From Dendrobium chrysotoxum (lineage: Eukaryota > Streptophyta > Magnoliopsida > Asparagales > Orchidaceae), in contig CM034314.1 of NCBI GenBank assembly GCA_019925795.1, positions 81,588,780-81,652,779 of the forward strand: a stretch of DNA of 64,000 nucleotides. Reading direction: 5' to 3'. A model generated the notes under the pieces. That model did no database searches, had not been told where the DNA came from, and was given only the letters and a program-made list of their open reading frames with translations. The position numbers and the translations under genes were made by a program. Each line of letters starts with the position of its first letter. Within the stretch, counting starts at the first letter, position 1. This document shows, piece by piece, positions 49,239 to 60,518 of this stretch.

Positions 49239-49262
49239 GGGGGGGGGGGGGGGGGGGGGGGG
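49239..49262 (+). repeat. Run of 24 G
   Basis: Homopolymer within the copy-2-specific insertion of the tandem duplication. Such runs can form quadruplexes and are error-prone in sequencing, so the length is uncertain. Confidence 0.9.
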
Positions 49263-49733
49263 TGAAGAATGTATATAGTTAAATTGAGTGGCTCGACGAG
49301 AGAATCTAACAAGCTCAACGTCATTTGATTCTAATACCATTAAGACAATTAAAAATTTGTTAAATAACCTATGATCAAAGAGATAAATATGAATCATGCG
49401 TTGGAGTGTTTTGGATTTAGGCCAAATTTATCAAATGTCTTTCTCAAAAAAGTTATAAATAGGGCCTAAGTTTCTACATGAAGAAGAGATGCAAAACTTT
49501 AGAAAACTAAAGATGTCTATAACAATTTCTAGTGATAACTGCCAACAACTGCTATCAATACTTGCCACAACCATTGTTAGATTTTCATCATATGACAATT
49601 ATCGCATGACTATTAATATATAACTCTGTCATTAGTCCTTAACTATCCGCTTGCGAATAATTATTTTTTATAACTCATATAACAAAAATCAGATAATTGT
49701 ATTCAGCTGTGTATTAGGCCATCTTCCTCTATT

Positions 49734-50148
49734 ATGAATAATGATTATTGTATCTCATATTATGTAGTGGATTATTGCAATTGGACGAGTCCAATAGTTT
49801 CTCGTATTCCTGAGTTTTGCACGTAAAAGTGGTTCTTGTCTATCATAATTTTTATATGCACGCACTAAATTTTTTTACAAATTAAGACTATAAACATACA
49901 TTTTGCGATCATAAATTTTATAGTACATAACATTACTTAAACAGTTAAACTTAAATTAGATTATATACAAAATTTGATATTTGCTTTTTTTTTTAATGAG
50001 AGATAATTCATTGCATTAATTATACAATACTGTGCATAACTTCTAAAATCTCTTTTTATTTATTTATTTTTTTATAATTTAAGTATCATAAAATTTATCT
50101 TTTTTTTCTAATATAAATACCGGACCACACTTCCACAAACTTCAAAAA
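49734..50148. other. Upstream region of the hydrolase gene
   Basis: AT-rich with T runs, no gene. It separates the tandem duplication from the TATA box and presumably holds distal promoter elements, none of which I can name. Confidence 0.4.
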
Positions 50149-50151
50149 GCT

Positions 50152-50160
50152 TATATAATA
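50152..50160 (+). promoter_or_regulatory. TATA box of the hydrolase gene
   Basis: TATATAATA about 93 bases before the start codon, placing transcription start near 50185 and a short 5' untranslated region of about 60 bases. An earlier TATAAATA near 50112 is an alternative. Confidence 0.6.
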
Positions 50161-50244
50161 TAATTGGCCACCGCAGCCACAACTTCACTTATTCCACTTC
50201 ACTTCTTGCGCTTCTGAGGGGTACTTCAAGTAAGTAGAGAGAGA

Positions 50245-50546
50245 ATGGGGGGAGTGACCTCATCAATGGCGGCGAAGCTGGCCTTCTTCCCACCTAGCCC
50301 GCCTTCGTACGAGCTAGTGACAGAGCCGGTAACGGGGCTGACTACGCTTAGTCGGTTCCCACACCGAGAAAATGTGGAGGTGATGCAGTTACCGACACGA
50401 CGGGGAACAGAGATCGTTGCGATCTATATCCGCAACCCGATGGCCTCGTCGACGCTGCTCTACTCTCACGGAAACGCTACCGACCTCGGCCAGATGTACG
50501 AGCTTTTCATCGAACTCAGCATCCACCTCCGCCTCAACCTCATGGG
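50245..50546 (+). CDS. ABHD17-type alpha/beta hydrolase, exon 1
   Basis: The frame starts MGGVTSSMAAKLAFFPPSPP and continues with FPHRENVEVMQLPTRRGTEI, then the oxyanion-side motif LLYSHGNA and GQMYELFIELSIHLRLNLMG. This matches the N-terminus of plant ABHD17-like serine hydrolases (known animal members remove palmitate from proteins; plant ones are little studied). The start MGGVTS fits an N-myristoylation signal, suggesting membrane attachment. The exon ends ATG-GG|GTACGC, a phase-2 donor at 50547, where related genes continue with YDYSGYGQS. That continuation, and the catalytic Ser, Asp and His, are not seen up to 64000. The gene therefore has a first intron of more than 13.4 kb or is cut. 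GC content is well above that of the surroundings. Without splicing the frame would run to 50589. Confidence 0.85.
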
Positions 50547-51290
50547 GTACGCATCTCTGCTAATTTATAATGGGCATTCCAGCCTCTAGACAGTTATTCC
50601 AGTCATTACAGACATGAAGTGAATGTTTGACATGGTTTTGAATTTTGTATGGGGCTCGGCTCAGTTGTTGTTGAGAATGGTTGCTTTGGTTCTTGTTTTC
50701 TTGCATTTTGGTGTATTGGGAGATCTTTTTATTTTTTGAAGGATGATAGTTCTGCTGTTGGCACTTGGGAGGAGAAACGTCGGACATTGGACTTGTTTTT
50801 TAGTTATATTGTATCCAATTAATTCACCATTGCAGATCTCTTGTTGTTACTTTGTTTAAACGAAGTAATTGAGGCATTTGCAATGTTGTTACTCCATCCA
50901 CTTCCTCTTTTTCCTCATCTACGGAACAATTTGAGTGGAACCAGTTGAAGGACTTTAGTTTCGTAGGTTTTTAGAGAAATTATTCCAGTACTGACATCTG
51001 GAACACATCACGAGACCGCTGATTTGATTTAGATCTGCAGCTGTAACTTTTCATCCACTTCCTTTGCTATTTAATTATTATTTTTCCTTTATTTTGAAAT
51101 AGATGGGCTCCTTTTCCTTTTTTTTAGTTGGTGATAATTGGAGGAATTTTGGGTGGTTGGGCGGGGCGTTGCGAAGTGTTGTATTCTTATCTTTCGATTT
51201 CTGCATGTGATTTGGTGTGGTGTCTCTATCGTTGTAGCTTCCAAATGTACTTGTTTGGCGCCAAGCTTTTGTAGGACTTTCCAGCGGGAG
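50547..51290 (+). other. Start of the hydrolase first intron
   Basis: T-rich, gene-free sequence following the donor, as expected of a plant intron. Confidence 0.6.
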
Positions 51291-51737
51291 ATGGGCATGT
51301 TCAATCTATCTTGAACTTTGCTTCTAATAAAATACATCAACTTCCTTATTTTGTATTTACTCATTTGGGCTCTAACCATTATGTCATTATTCATTATAGG
51401 TGTTAATGCATCTTCCTTTCTTATATGATTTTGTATCCATAAATAGCTAAGGTCCTAATAGAAGATGTGAACTATTCCTTCCAATTATTATTCCCTATAT
51501 CCAGAAGAGCTACCAATCTAAATCAAGTTTTTCTTCCCTCCCATGGCCGGCTCCTCCTCCACCATTTCCTCCAATCCCGATGCTTACATCATCCTCAACC
51601 CATTTGGTATATCTTAATTCCTCATTGTCATCACACCAATACGCAGATCAAACTTACCGCCTCCAACTGCTTTTCATGTTGATTCTAGTTTTATACCACT
51701 CCCATTGAGTATAATTATCGACGGATCCTATCCTGTA

Positions 51738-51997
51738 TGTTAGGTTCTTGATCTGAGGAAGAAGCACTTCCTACATGAGCTTCTTGGAAGAGGAGGGAGA
51801 GGGAATGGGAAAAGAACTCAAAATTCTTTATTGCTTGACCATACTCTATTACAACTTAAAGCCCCTATATATAAGCACAAAAGCTACAAAAGAAGCTACA
51901 CAAAAACAACACCAATGGAAATACAAGCCATTCAAGAAAATATACAACTAAATCTAGGACTAATATCTAACAATTCTCCACCTTGGTCCTAGATTTA

Positions 51998-52047
<50 letters not shown>

Positions 52048-53812
52048 ATCTGTTGTCCACAAAGAACAGCCCCACCGGTCTTCCCCGCCAATAGCTTCCA
52101 TCGGATGGTTAACACCATGCACCCAGTATGTCTCGCTTTCGTTCCCTGTGCATCCACTTGCACCCTGCGACTCGTGCCCACGCCCTGCAACTCAAGCCCC
52201 GCTCCCGCACCTTGCACTCATGTGGTTTGACTCCAACCACACCCTGCGCGTATCCACCCGCGCACCGAGCCCTGCGCCCTGCTCGCTTCAATCCCACGCC
52301 CTGTGCATTCACCTGTGCCCTGCGAGGTCTCCGTGCTCCCATGCGACCTCCTTGCGCACCGCACATTCGCGCTCCTCCGTGCACTACTCCCGACATTGCT
52401 CCTCAAGAATAGGCCGACTCCACCTCAAAGATCCAAACAGATCTTCCACTGCGATCTGATTCTTCTTTCCCGTGACCTCCTCTTCTCTTCCCTGTACCTT
52501 CTTCTCTCACCGGGCTCCGACACCTCCTACTGTAAGAACCTATTTCTTGGCTTCAATTTTTCGTATGCCCTGCTGCCCCAATTCAGCCACTTGAACTCTA
52601 GCACTTCTCCGATCTCTGTGCAAGAACCTGCTCCGATAAGAACTCCTGTGAGCACATCTGCGGCCCCCCGCCGCTCCTCCAACTCCGGCCCAGGTCCGCA
52701 TCTCATCTACGTGACCTGCTCATGTGCAAAACCCACCTGTGCACTTTGCCTCCCAAAAGCCAACCTTAAAGACTATTCTACCTGACCGATGGTCCCTTTT
52801 TCTTCCACGGTAATGCCCAACACTAAATCTAGTCCTCTTTCGAATCACCTCAGCTTGCTGGTAAACAAGAGGAACCTTGGGCACTAGGAAGATTGTCATC
52901 ATTTTCTTGTTCTTCTTCATTATCTCAGCTCACAAAACTCTTCACAGCTCCCTTTCTTGAACCCGATCACCTCCTCCAACAAAGCATTCGCAGCCTATGC
53001 TTCTTCCTGCTCCTTCCTCGACCTCGATTGCGGCAAAGAAAAGCATTGGTCCCGGCTTCTCCAAAGAATCACCACCCTTCGCCGCTCTATACGAATTGAA
53101 CCTAGCGACGTCAAGAAGCCTCTGCTCCGTTCTGTACGTCCGTGTGGTCTCCGATTGGGCCTCATACAAGACCTAGCTGTAGGTCTTTCTTGAATGAATA
53201 GAGCATGAACGGATCAGGCCGAGCAACTACCGCCGCCTGTCAATCAAGAAGCCCACGTGAAATTCGGTCTGCACCTAAACCGCTTCTTTGTCGGAACCCA
53301 AGCCAGACCAGAACCCTCACGTCCGCCTGTAGAAGCTATTGTCCGAAGCCCCCACCTCCGTTCAACTCCTCACGCAAGCCAAACGAGTGGACGTCCGCCT
53401 CAGCCGCACCTACTTTTTGTGAATTTGATCAGCCCAGACTCCGCCTTCTTGTGCTTGTCCAGCCTGCCTCCACTCACGACTGCGAGCCTCCCTCCTTCTT
53501 ACTTGAATCATTTTATTTGGACAAGAAAATCGCCTCCACCTCCTCCACCTTGCTCGATTGCCTTTACCAGGCTCTGATACCAAATGTTAGTTCTTGATGT
53601 GAGGAAGAAGCACTTCTTACATGAGCTTCTTGGAAGAGGAGGAGGGAGAGGGAATGGGAAAAGAACTCAAAATTCTTTATTTCTTGACCATACTCTATTA
53701 CAACCTATATATAGGCACAAAAGCTACAAAACAAGCTACACAAAAACAACACCAATGACAATACAAGCCATTCAAGAAAGTACACAACTAAATCTAGGAC
53801 CAATATCTAACA
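51738..53812 (-). mobile_element. Non-autonomous LTR element nested in the copia relic
   Basis: LTRs at 51738-51972 (235 bp, 3') and 53585-53812 (228 bp, 5') both start TGTTAG and end CTAACA on the plus strand. The primer site (53566-53582) reads TGGTATCAGAGCCTGGT on the minus strand, matching initiator tRNA-Met with one change. The PPT beside the 3' LTR is AAGGTGGAGAAT. Flanks CTGTA and CTGTC suggest a 5-bp target duplication. The 1.6-kb interior has no gag or pol, carries 45 A (51999-52043), and has a C-rich core (52080-52400) in which long frames on both strands are probably compositional. Confidence 0.88.
53566..53582 (-). promoter_or_regulatory. Primer binding site, tRNA-iMet
   Basis: TGGTATCAGAGCCTGGT on the minus strand, two bases from the 5' LTR of the nested element; 16 of 17 bases match the 3' end of plant initiator tRNA-Met. 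Confidence 0.88.
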
Positions 53813-54890
53813 CTGTCAATCACAAATCTTTAACACTAATTACAGTTTCATACAAAATTCTAACTACTCATATTATGGATCCATCAAGATCAATTTATCT
53901 TCAATTTCGTTGCCTGTTCTATCTCTCCAAATCTAACCCCATTCATTGCTTTGTCCTGCACATCGCAAGAGGCTTAGCATACTCTTGCCAATATCTATGC
54001 CAAACTATCTTGAGGGTGTCTCACCCAACTAGAAGAAGATCATCATCTTCTTACCAAGGAAATGGAAGCAAACACCGAGTACTTGCAACTTTTCGGAGTT
54101 ATTTCCAATGAATTTGCCATGCTTGACTATCCAATTGATGAAAATAACCTCACATTGAAATCTTACTAAGCCTTGATGAATAATACAAGGATCTATGCTC
54201 AATTATGCATGCATGTTTGAGAGTCCCATTATTTTTGAGGAACAACAAAAAAAAGCTTATAAATTTAGTGGTCTATCTCAAATTTGAAGCAAGAAAGAAA
54301 GCAAGCCTCTCTCACATGTTTGGTATTGCCAATCTTGCTAAAAAACCAATCAAATATTCATCCTTCAAAAACATGTCTAGTTACAAAAATCGTAGCTCCT
54401 CCATCCAAAAAATACTCCAAAATTGTCACCAAACCAACCAAAACCATGCTTGTCCCTATGTTGGCAATTGTCAACTTTGCCAACAACAGGGTACTCACCA
54501 TAATGGTGTCCGAACTTTACCCACACACCTACATCTTCACAATAACTTGAAACAAACACACCCTTCTCTCTTTATGATCTATTGAAACAATCTATGCATA
54601 CCCTTTCAGATGCACTGATCAAGCCCCTTTCTCGTCATCTCCTTGATTGGCTCCATATCAACTTTGGTGCCTTCTCCCGGGAATCCATCTTGAGGACATA
54701 TTAGAGAAAAAAATAAATCACCTTCCTTATTTTGTATTACTTATTTAGGCTTTCCACATTAAGTTTCTATTCATTATAGGGGTTAATACACCTTCCTTTC
54801 TTAAGTAATTTTGCATCTATAAGTAGTGTACAATGATCCTAATATAAGATGTAAAGTATTCCTCCTGATTACTACTCTCTATAAGGTCTA

Positions 54891-56100
54891 AGATGTTTGA
54901 ACTGTAACTTAATATGATAATCTGATTTTGTAACACTTTTCAGCTTTTGTATTTCTAAAACCTCATCTTAATTTTAAAAGTATTTTAGAATTGGCTATAC
55001 TGTATGTGCTTCTCGTATTACCGACCTAGGTTTGCTGCTTTTAAGCAGCAGTGGCCTCGATCTCTTCAGGATTTCACTATTTAGAGAAGAAAGGTAGCAC
55101 ATATAAGTTCGTAAAGATAAATTTAATTAATTAGGGTCTCTAAGATTAAAAACAAAAGAATAAAATTGCTATATCATTATGTTAAATGTGAATGTATAAC
55201 CGAAGTAATGAACAAAATGAGTGTGTGCTCAATGCATCTATTGCTTTGGTGACTTCCGAATATCATGGGTTCTAAGTTCGGAGCTTCATCATTATCACCT
55301 CAAACTAGCATTTGGTTTTCTTTAATTATAAATGCTTGATACATATAGAATTATATAACCTTCTCTGCTAGCGTGGTAGCTGAAGAAAACAAAGAAGAAC
55401 AACTAAGAAGAAGAAGCAAGGAAAACGGTTATTCACATTAAAAGGAGTCAGGCAAAAACAAATTTGTATTAATAATGCCCCTTCTAACAGACCAACAACG
55501 ACTATTTTCCACCTTGCCGTTCGTTCAAAAAGAAAATCAAAACAGAGTAGTGGGAAGGCATCTTGCTAAAGCTGAGAGGATTTTTTCATGACATAAAAGA
55601 TATTTGGGTGTATAAAACTAATAACTAAGATATGTATAACTGAAAAAGGGGTAGTGGTTCCTCATCAGATCTCTCCATTGTAGAAGAACTTGAATCGAGT
55701 TTATCAAATTGTACTTGGGTCTCTTCTTCCTAGTGATAAGTGTAGATTTCAGTAATGTTGAATGTAGAGGAGAAAATAAATCAGTAGAAAATTTTTAAAA
55801 TAGTCTCAACTGTTCATGTGCAACCAATTTAATCGTAGAGTATCACATTGCTCCAATTTAGTCTCTTGATTATGCAAAATTAATCCAAAATGGTCCCCTC
55901 ATGTTGTGGTTATGATATAAAATTGATCCCAAATTAGTTTCAAATGATCCATTTTGGATCAATTTTATATAGTCGATGGATTAAATTGAAGCAACGTGAT
56001 ACTCTAGGGCTATATTGGCCATATACGAATTGTCAGGGGACTATTTTGAAGTTTACCCCAATAAAAAGAAGAGTGGCTACATAAGCATTATGGTTGATTT
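54891..56100. other. Non-coding intronic stretch
   Basis: AT-rich sequence with no recognisable gene or element. I looked for the second hydrolase exon here and did not find it. Confidence 0.4.
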
Positions 56101-57170
56101 TCTACATATGATATTTATTGATTTTGGAGAAATCATATGATAAAGTCCCAAGAGAAGTGCTATGGAGAGTTTTAGGAAAAAAAAAGAGTGTTAATAATGC
56201 TTATATTCAAGTTATGAAAGATATGCATGCAGGAGATGTTGCTTGTGTTCATACACAAGGTGGTTTGACCAAGTATTTTCCTATTTTAGTTGGTTTACAT
56301 CAAGGATCAGCTTTAAACTCATATTCTTTTGCTTTAGTCATGGATATTCTTACTAGACATTTACGAGAGGATGTTCCCTGGTGTATGCTTTTTGCTAATT
56401 ATATTCTTCTTGTTGATAAGATTAGAGAGGGACTTGAAGGAAAACTTGAATTATGAAGGTCAACTTTAGAGTCTAGAGGTTTTCGTTTGAGTAGATGTAA
56501 AATCGAATACATGGACTGTAATTTTAATAGTAATAGATCAAGTGGGGGGATTATGACTTTGAGAAATCAAGTCATTAATAAGTGTACACGTTTTAAATAT
56601 CTTTAGTTTATTGTTCAAAATGATGGTGAAATAGATGGGGTTATTATTATTATAATTCAAGTTAGATGGTTGAAGTGGAGGAATGCATCGGGCCTGTTGT
56701 GTGATAGAAAAATACCCCTCAAACTTAAGAGAAAATTCTATAAGATGGTGGTGAGACCTGCAATGCTTTATGACACAGAACATTGGCCATTAAAAGAGAA
56801 GCATAAATTTAAGTTAAGTGTTGCAAAGATGAGGATGCTCAGGTGGATGAGTGGCTTTCTCTTAGAGATAGAATACAAAACGATTATGTGAGTGGAAAGG
56901 TTGGAGTAGCTCTAGTGGTAGATAAGATTAGAGATAGTCGCCTTAGATGGTTCAGACATATAAAATGTTGGCCTTTCGATGACTCGGTTCGGAGAGTGGA
57001 TGTAGTGGATTTGGCCTATATTAAGAAAGTTAAAGGTAGACTTAAAAAGACTTGGCTAGAAAATATTAGAAATGACATTTTTTTAATTAAATTTAAATGA
57101 GAATTTGACTCTTAACAAATCACAATGGAGAAAAATGATTCATGTAGCTGACCCCATGTAGTAGAATAAA
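56100..57170 (+). pseudogene. LINE reverse-transcriptase relic
   Basis: The plus strand reads LEKSYDKVPREVLWRVL, then GLHQGSALNSYSFALVMDIL, then PWCMLFANYILLVD. In intact relatives the last motif is FADD, so the catalytic aspartates are lost. After a stop at 56456 it continues ESRGFRLSRCKIEYMDC, then KFYKMVVRPAMLY, RMLRWMSG and RLRWFRHI, ending near 57170 with WRKMIHVADPM. Several frame changes and stops make it non-functional. It is the 3' part of a plant L1-type ORF2. Confidence 0.85.
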
Positions 57171-57235
57171 TGATTGATTTTGTTGTTTTTGTTGTAAGAA
57201 AAGGTCTCAACTTGCATGGTTGCAACTAGGAGTAG

Positions 57236-57640
57236 GTGTCGAGTAGAAAGCATACTAAGATGTATCATATCATAAGATCTCTGACATTGAAGAGCTGTTG
57301 GTGGACATTTGCAGACTCTTTATACTTGTTGTTGGATTTCTCAAGCTTTGACTTGATGTTTTGGAGCATATTAATGAAACCAATAGCCATTGGAGTTTTA
57401 TGGGCACTATTGTACTTAGGTAGAATGGCTAAGCCCATAGCATGGTTGGATGACTTTGTGTAGACCACGTCGAATGGACTTCAAGTTGTGTAATGGTTGG
57501 ACATCGAATTGTATGTGAACTCAGTTCGACCAATAACTTCATCCCACTGTTTTTGGTGTCCTCCCTCCAACAAAGTAGCAAAGCATGTTGCCAAGAATTT
57601 GATTCACAGCCTTTGTTTGTCTCATAGTAACATACTATAA
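57236..57640 (-). pseudogene. Ty3/gypsy integrase C-terminal relic
   Basis: The minus strand from about 57630 reads AVNQILGN, then FTYNSM-like sequence, then SPFDVVY and KLEKSNNKYKESANVHQ, followed by a V-RDL end. This matches the end of the integrase core and the linker of chromovirus-type gypsy elements. Frames change several times. No LTR could be joined to it with confidence. Confidence 0.7.
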
Positions 57641-58200
57641 CTAGAAGTTATATATAAATTTTGAGGATGACATTTTTATAGGTGGAGAAGATTGTAATAT
57701 CCTAAACTTGCAATCATTAATTGGTGGTCGTCGGTTCATTCTCGTGTGGAAAGATGAAGGGGTGTCCGGCGTCATTTAGTGTCGAAGAGACTAAAGAGTT
57801 CGATTGCCGCTTGTATCGAGGAGATGGAGTTTGTTCCTCCACTTGGTGTTGAGGAGATGAAGGAGTTCGTTGCTTTTAAAATAGTGAGAAGATTTAAGGC
57901 CAATGTGAAGTCTTGAGCACGCAAGTGGTAGAGTTAGCGAGTTTAAGCAAGCCTTCGAGAGAGAGGAAGACAATGATGAGCGACTAAGAGAGGAAGAAAG
58001 AGGGGGAAAAGAACTTAAAAAAAGTTTTCAGCCATCTTTTTTATTTTATTATTCTTGAATTTTAGTTTATGAATATTAAATCTTAAATTGCATTGTTTTG
58101 AAATTTTGAAAAGTTTAATTTGAAAAAATATTTCTAAGGATGAGACTTTGTTAAAATTTATTTTATTTAGAGAAAATAATTAATATGCTTAATTATATAA

Positions 58201-58231
<31 letters not shown>

Positions 58232-58436
58232 GAAGAAAGAGATAATAAGTTTAATAAATTATAGGAGATTATAATTATACAATTAGTTAATTAAATGATT
58301 AGTAATAATTGTCATAGTAATTATGATATACTTTTATCTATATGAAAGAATGAAAAATTATTTTATAAAAGTAAATTTTAAATATCAAAATAAAAAAAAT
58401 TATTTAAAAAAATAATAAGAATTAACTGATTTTTAA
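57641..58436. other. Non-coding stretch, possibly LTR-derived
   Basis: 57690-58020 contains repeated GAGGAGATG(G/A)AG(G/T)(A/T)GTT words and may be LTR sequence of the adjacent gypsy relic. The remainder is AT-rich. No gene seen. Confidence 0.3.
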
Positions 58437-58454
58437 AATATATGCTCTCTCTCT

Positions 58455-58504
<50 letters not shown>

Positions 58505-58522
58505 AGAGAGAGAGCATATATT
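58437..58522. repeat. 86-bp perfect palindrome
   Basis: AATATATG, then (CT)6, TTT and an (AT)n centre, then AAA, (AG)6 and CATATATT. Every base pairs around the midpoint 58479/58480. It could extrude as a cruciform or be a small foldback element. Confidence 0.9.
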
Positions 58523-59074
58523 GAGATTTTAATTAATAATTTAATCTATGCTAAGTAATAAATTATATTTAAAAAGGAAAATTTTAAATATCGAGTAAGA
58601 GAATTTACGAGCAATTTATTATTTAAAATTTTGATGATAAGAAGATTTTTTTTATATAGGTGTTAAATTTATCAATGTCGGAGTAAGAGTGAAGTATTAA
58701 AATATCTAGATTCGAGGTGAGTATTCATGCCCATATTTTTATAATAAATGTTGCTTCATCTAAATTGATTGCATTGAATGAATTAATATTTGTTTAGTTA
58801 ATTGTCATTATAAAATTCAGGCATTATTTACCTTTTTCTATTTCAATAAATAATTATATTAAAAATAGTGATAGTTAGCATGATATTTTTCAATTTATTA
58901 TCATATACAAAAAGTTATTGAATGATATATATAAATGAAATGACTAAATATAAATATTTGCATGTATATGTTGATTGATGGAGTACAACCCTTTATAATA
59001 CTGATTGGGGACACAATGTATCCACACGCGTGAAATGGAAAGGGCTTGGAAAAAGAAATAAAAATGAAAATGGA
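58523..59074. other. Non-coding stretch
   Basis: AT-rich; no gene or repeat recognised. Confidence 0.3.
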
Positions 59075-59748
59075 TGTAAAACCCCTTAAATAAAATGAAA
59101 TTAAACTTGTAAATATCGAGACATCTTTTAATGTAATTGTTAAAATTTTATTAAGAAACTTCAAGGTTAAGCTTGCTCGTGCGGGAGCAATTCTGAGATG
59201 GGTGACCTCCTGTAAAGTTACACCAACGAGATAAAATCGTAAGGCATTAGGCCAAAGTGGGTAATATCTTGATAATTAAGAGTTTGTGATGTTATAAAAT
59301 TGTATCACAACAATATACTAGTTGAAAGATGAGAACTAAGTGCCATACATAACAAAGTATTACGTCATGGGGGCCACCTCTTGAATCCTATATAAGACAA
59401 AGTGTTATATGACGGGAGCTATCATTTGAACTTATAGGGACCACCTTTAGAATTATATCTGTCTAGCAGATGATTTTGGGATAAAGATAATGAGGATGAC
59501 GTTAATTATTTAAATAGGAGAGATTGTGAAACCACTTAAGTAAAAAGAAACTAAACCCTTAAACATCAAGACGCATTTTTGGTGTAGTTGTTAGAATTTT
59601 ATTTAAAAACTCTAAGGTTAAGCATGCTCGTGCGGGAGCAATCTCGGAATGGGTGATCTCTTATGAAGTTACACCAACAAGATAAAACAGTGAGGCCATT
59701 AGGCCAAAGTAGACAATATCTCGATAGTTAAGAGTTTGGGATGTTACA
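59075..59748 (+). mobile_element. Cassandra-like TRIM with 5S-rRNA-like LTRs
   Basis: LTRs at 59075-59298 and 59525-59748 are both 224 bp, starting TGT(A/G)AAACC and ending GATGTTA(T/C)A. A primer site near 59302-59313 (TTGTATCACAAC) matches 9 of 12 bases of the tRNA-Met site TGGTATCAGAGC. The PPT AAATAGGAGAGAT abuts the second LTR. Flanks ATGGA and ATGAA suggest a target duplication. Each LTR contains a stretch (59153-59220 and 59605-59670) resembling the 3' half of plant 5S rRNA: GTTAAGC, TGCTCG, and (in the first LTR) GATGGGTGACCTCCT. Cassandra elements are known to carry 5S sequence with its Pol III promoter in the LTR. There is no coding capacity. Confidence 0.8.
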
Positions 59749-60500
59749 ATGAAAGTATCTTAATTGGTATAATTTAGATGATATTTGCTGTGACGGTTGT
59801 ATTAGTTATATAAAATAATAAGATATGAGATGTGTGAATAAGCATAACATTTATGATTGTTCTCAAAATAAATTTTAAATAGCATTACTTTAATTCATAT
59901 TTAAAATAAGTTGCATATTGTTCAAAATACCGTGGTGTTATTATAATTTAGAAACATGATGTGCTCATTAAGTGGTGTTATAACTCATCATACTATTTGC
60001 AAATATACAGATATAATTCAAAGAATTTAAATGAGCGAAAAAGGAGAGAACTCATGCCGTACGCTTGATACACCAAAAGAAAGGTATTTATTTGAAACAA
60101 TTATAGCATTTTACTTTAAAATATATTTGAGGCTTTAGTGGATCTTTCAATATATCAAAAATAGTTTCTTATTAGAAATTTTAGCAAGCAAAATTTTTAT
60201 TAACCGTCCTACCATCTGTTTCTGCCTCATTAATTTGATTCCCCGGGCCGGGTCATGACACTTTTTTACTCTCATATGAATCTTAATAATCTGATGCTCA
60301 CTTGAGAGTTCTACATAACAATTGTTACTGCCCTCAATTTCGAAGCTTTTCAATACTAACATGAGTTATGCACTAAGCTCTCACTCAACCATGTAGAATT
60401 TGCGTCGGAATTACATGCTCTTGAATTTTGCTTGGTCATAATAGAACCCCCCAAGAACTATGAAAGCCATAATCACATGGACTACTTGATTATAGACGAA
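59749..60500. other. Non-coding stretch
   Basis: No gene I can support. CCCCGGGCCGGGTCATGACA (60241-60260) looks like an LTR terminus. Confidence 0.3.
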
Positions 60501-60506
60501 GTGTTG

Positions 60507-60518
60507 GCTTTAATACCA
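60507..60518 (-). promoter_or_regulatory. Degenerate tRNA-Met primer-site-like sequence
   Basis: The minus strand reads TGGTATTAAAGC, 10 of 12 bases of the copia primer site, with TTATTAG just to its right, a possible decayed LTR edge. It probably marks another old LTR element extending rightwards; I could not find its partner LTR. Confidence 0.4.

Larger units (their letters stand above)
44350..49733. repeat. 3.3-kb tandem duplication with a 1369-bp difference
   Basis: Copy 1 is 44350-47648 and copy 2 is 47649-49733. Blocks 44356-45695 and 47065-47648 of copy 1 match 47655-49012 and 49013-49733 of copy 2 with scattered substitutions. Copy 2 lacks 45696-47064, and the join falls on a shared TAC. 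Copy 2 also has about 118 extra bases, including a 24-G run. The duplication edges share ATTAT(A/G). Both copies contain a short minisatellite of GACAGAGTTCAATAACTCT-like units (45155-45295 and 48455-48600). No gene is evident. Confidence 0.8.
51315..54890 (+). mobile_element. Decayed copia element (gag only) with short flanking repeats
   Basis: About 180 bases near 51320-51500 recur near 54705-54885 (CTTCCTTATTTTGTATT...CATTATAGG(T/G)GTTAAT) and may be the element's short LTRs. Between them, interrupted by a nested element, the plus strand has copia gag pieces. MAGSSSTISSNPDAYIILNP starts near 51543. After the nested insert, EYLQLFGVISNEFAMLDYPI lies near 54080 and a zinc-knuckle-like CQLCQQQGTH near 54475. 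No protease, integrase or RT is present. It lies in the hydrolase first intron. Confidence 0.65.

Noticed and set aside
52109..52785. Overlapping frames in the C-rich interior of the nested LTR element
   Set aside because: Frames are open on both strands because of base composition; none resembles gag, pol or another family.
59153..59220. A functional 5S rRNA gene
   Set aside because: Only the 3' half resembles 5S rRNA, with many changes, and it is repeated in both LTRs of a TRIM element.
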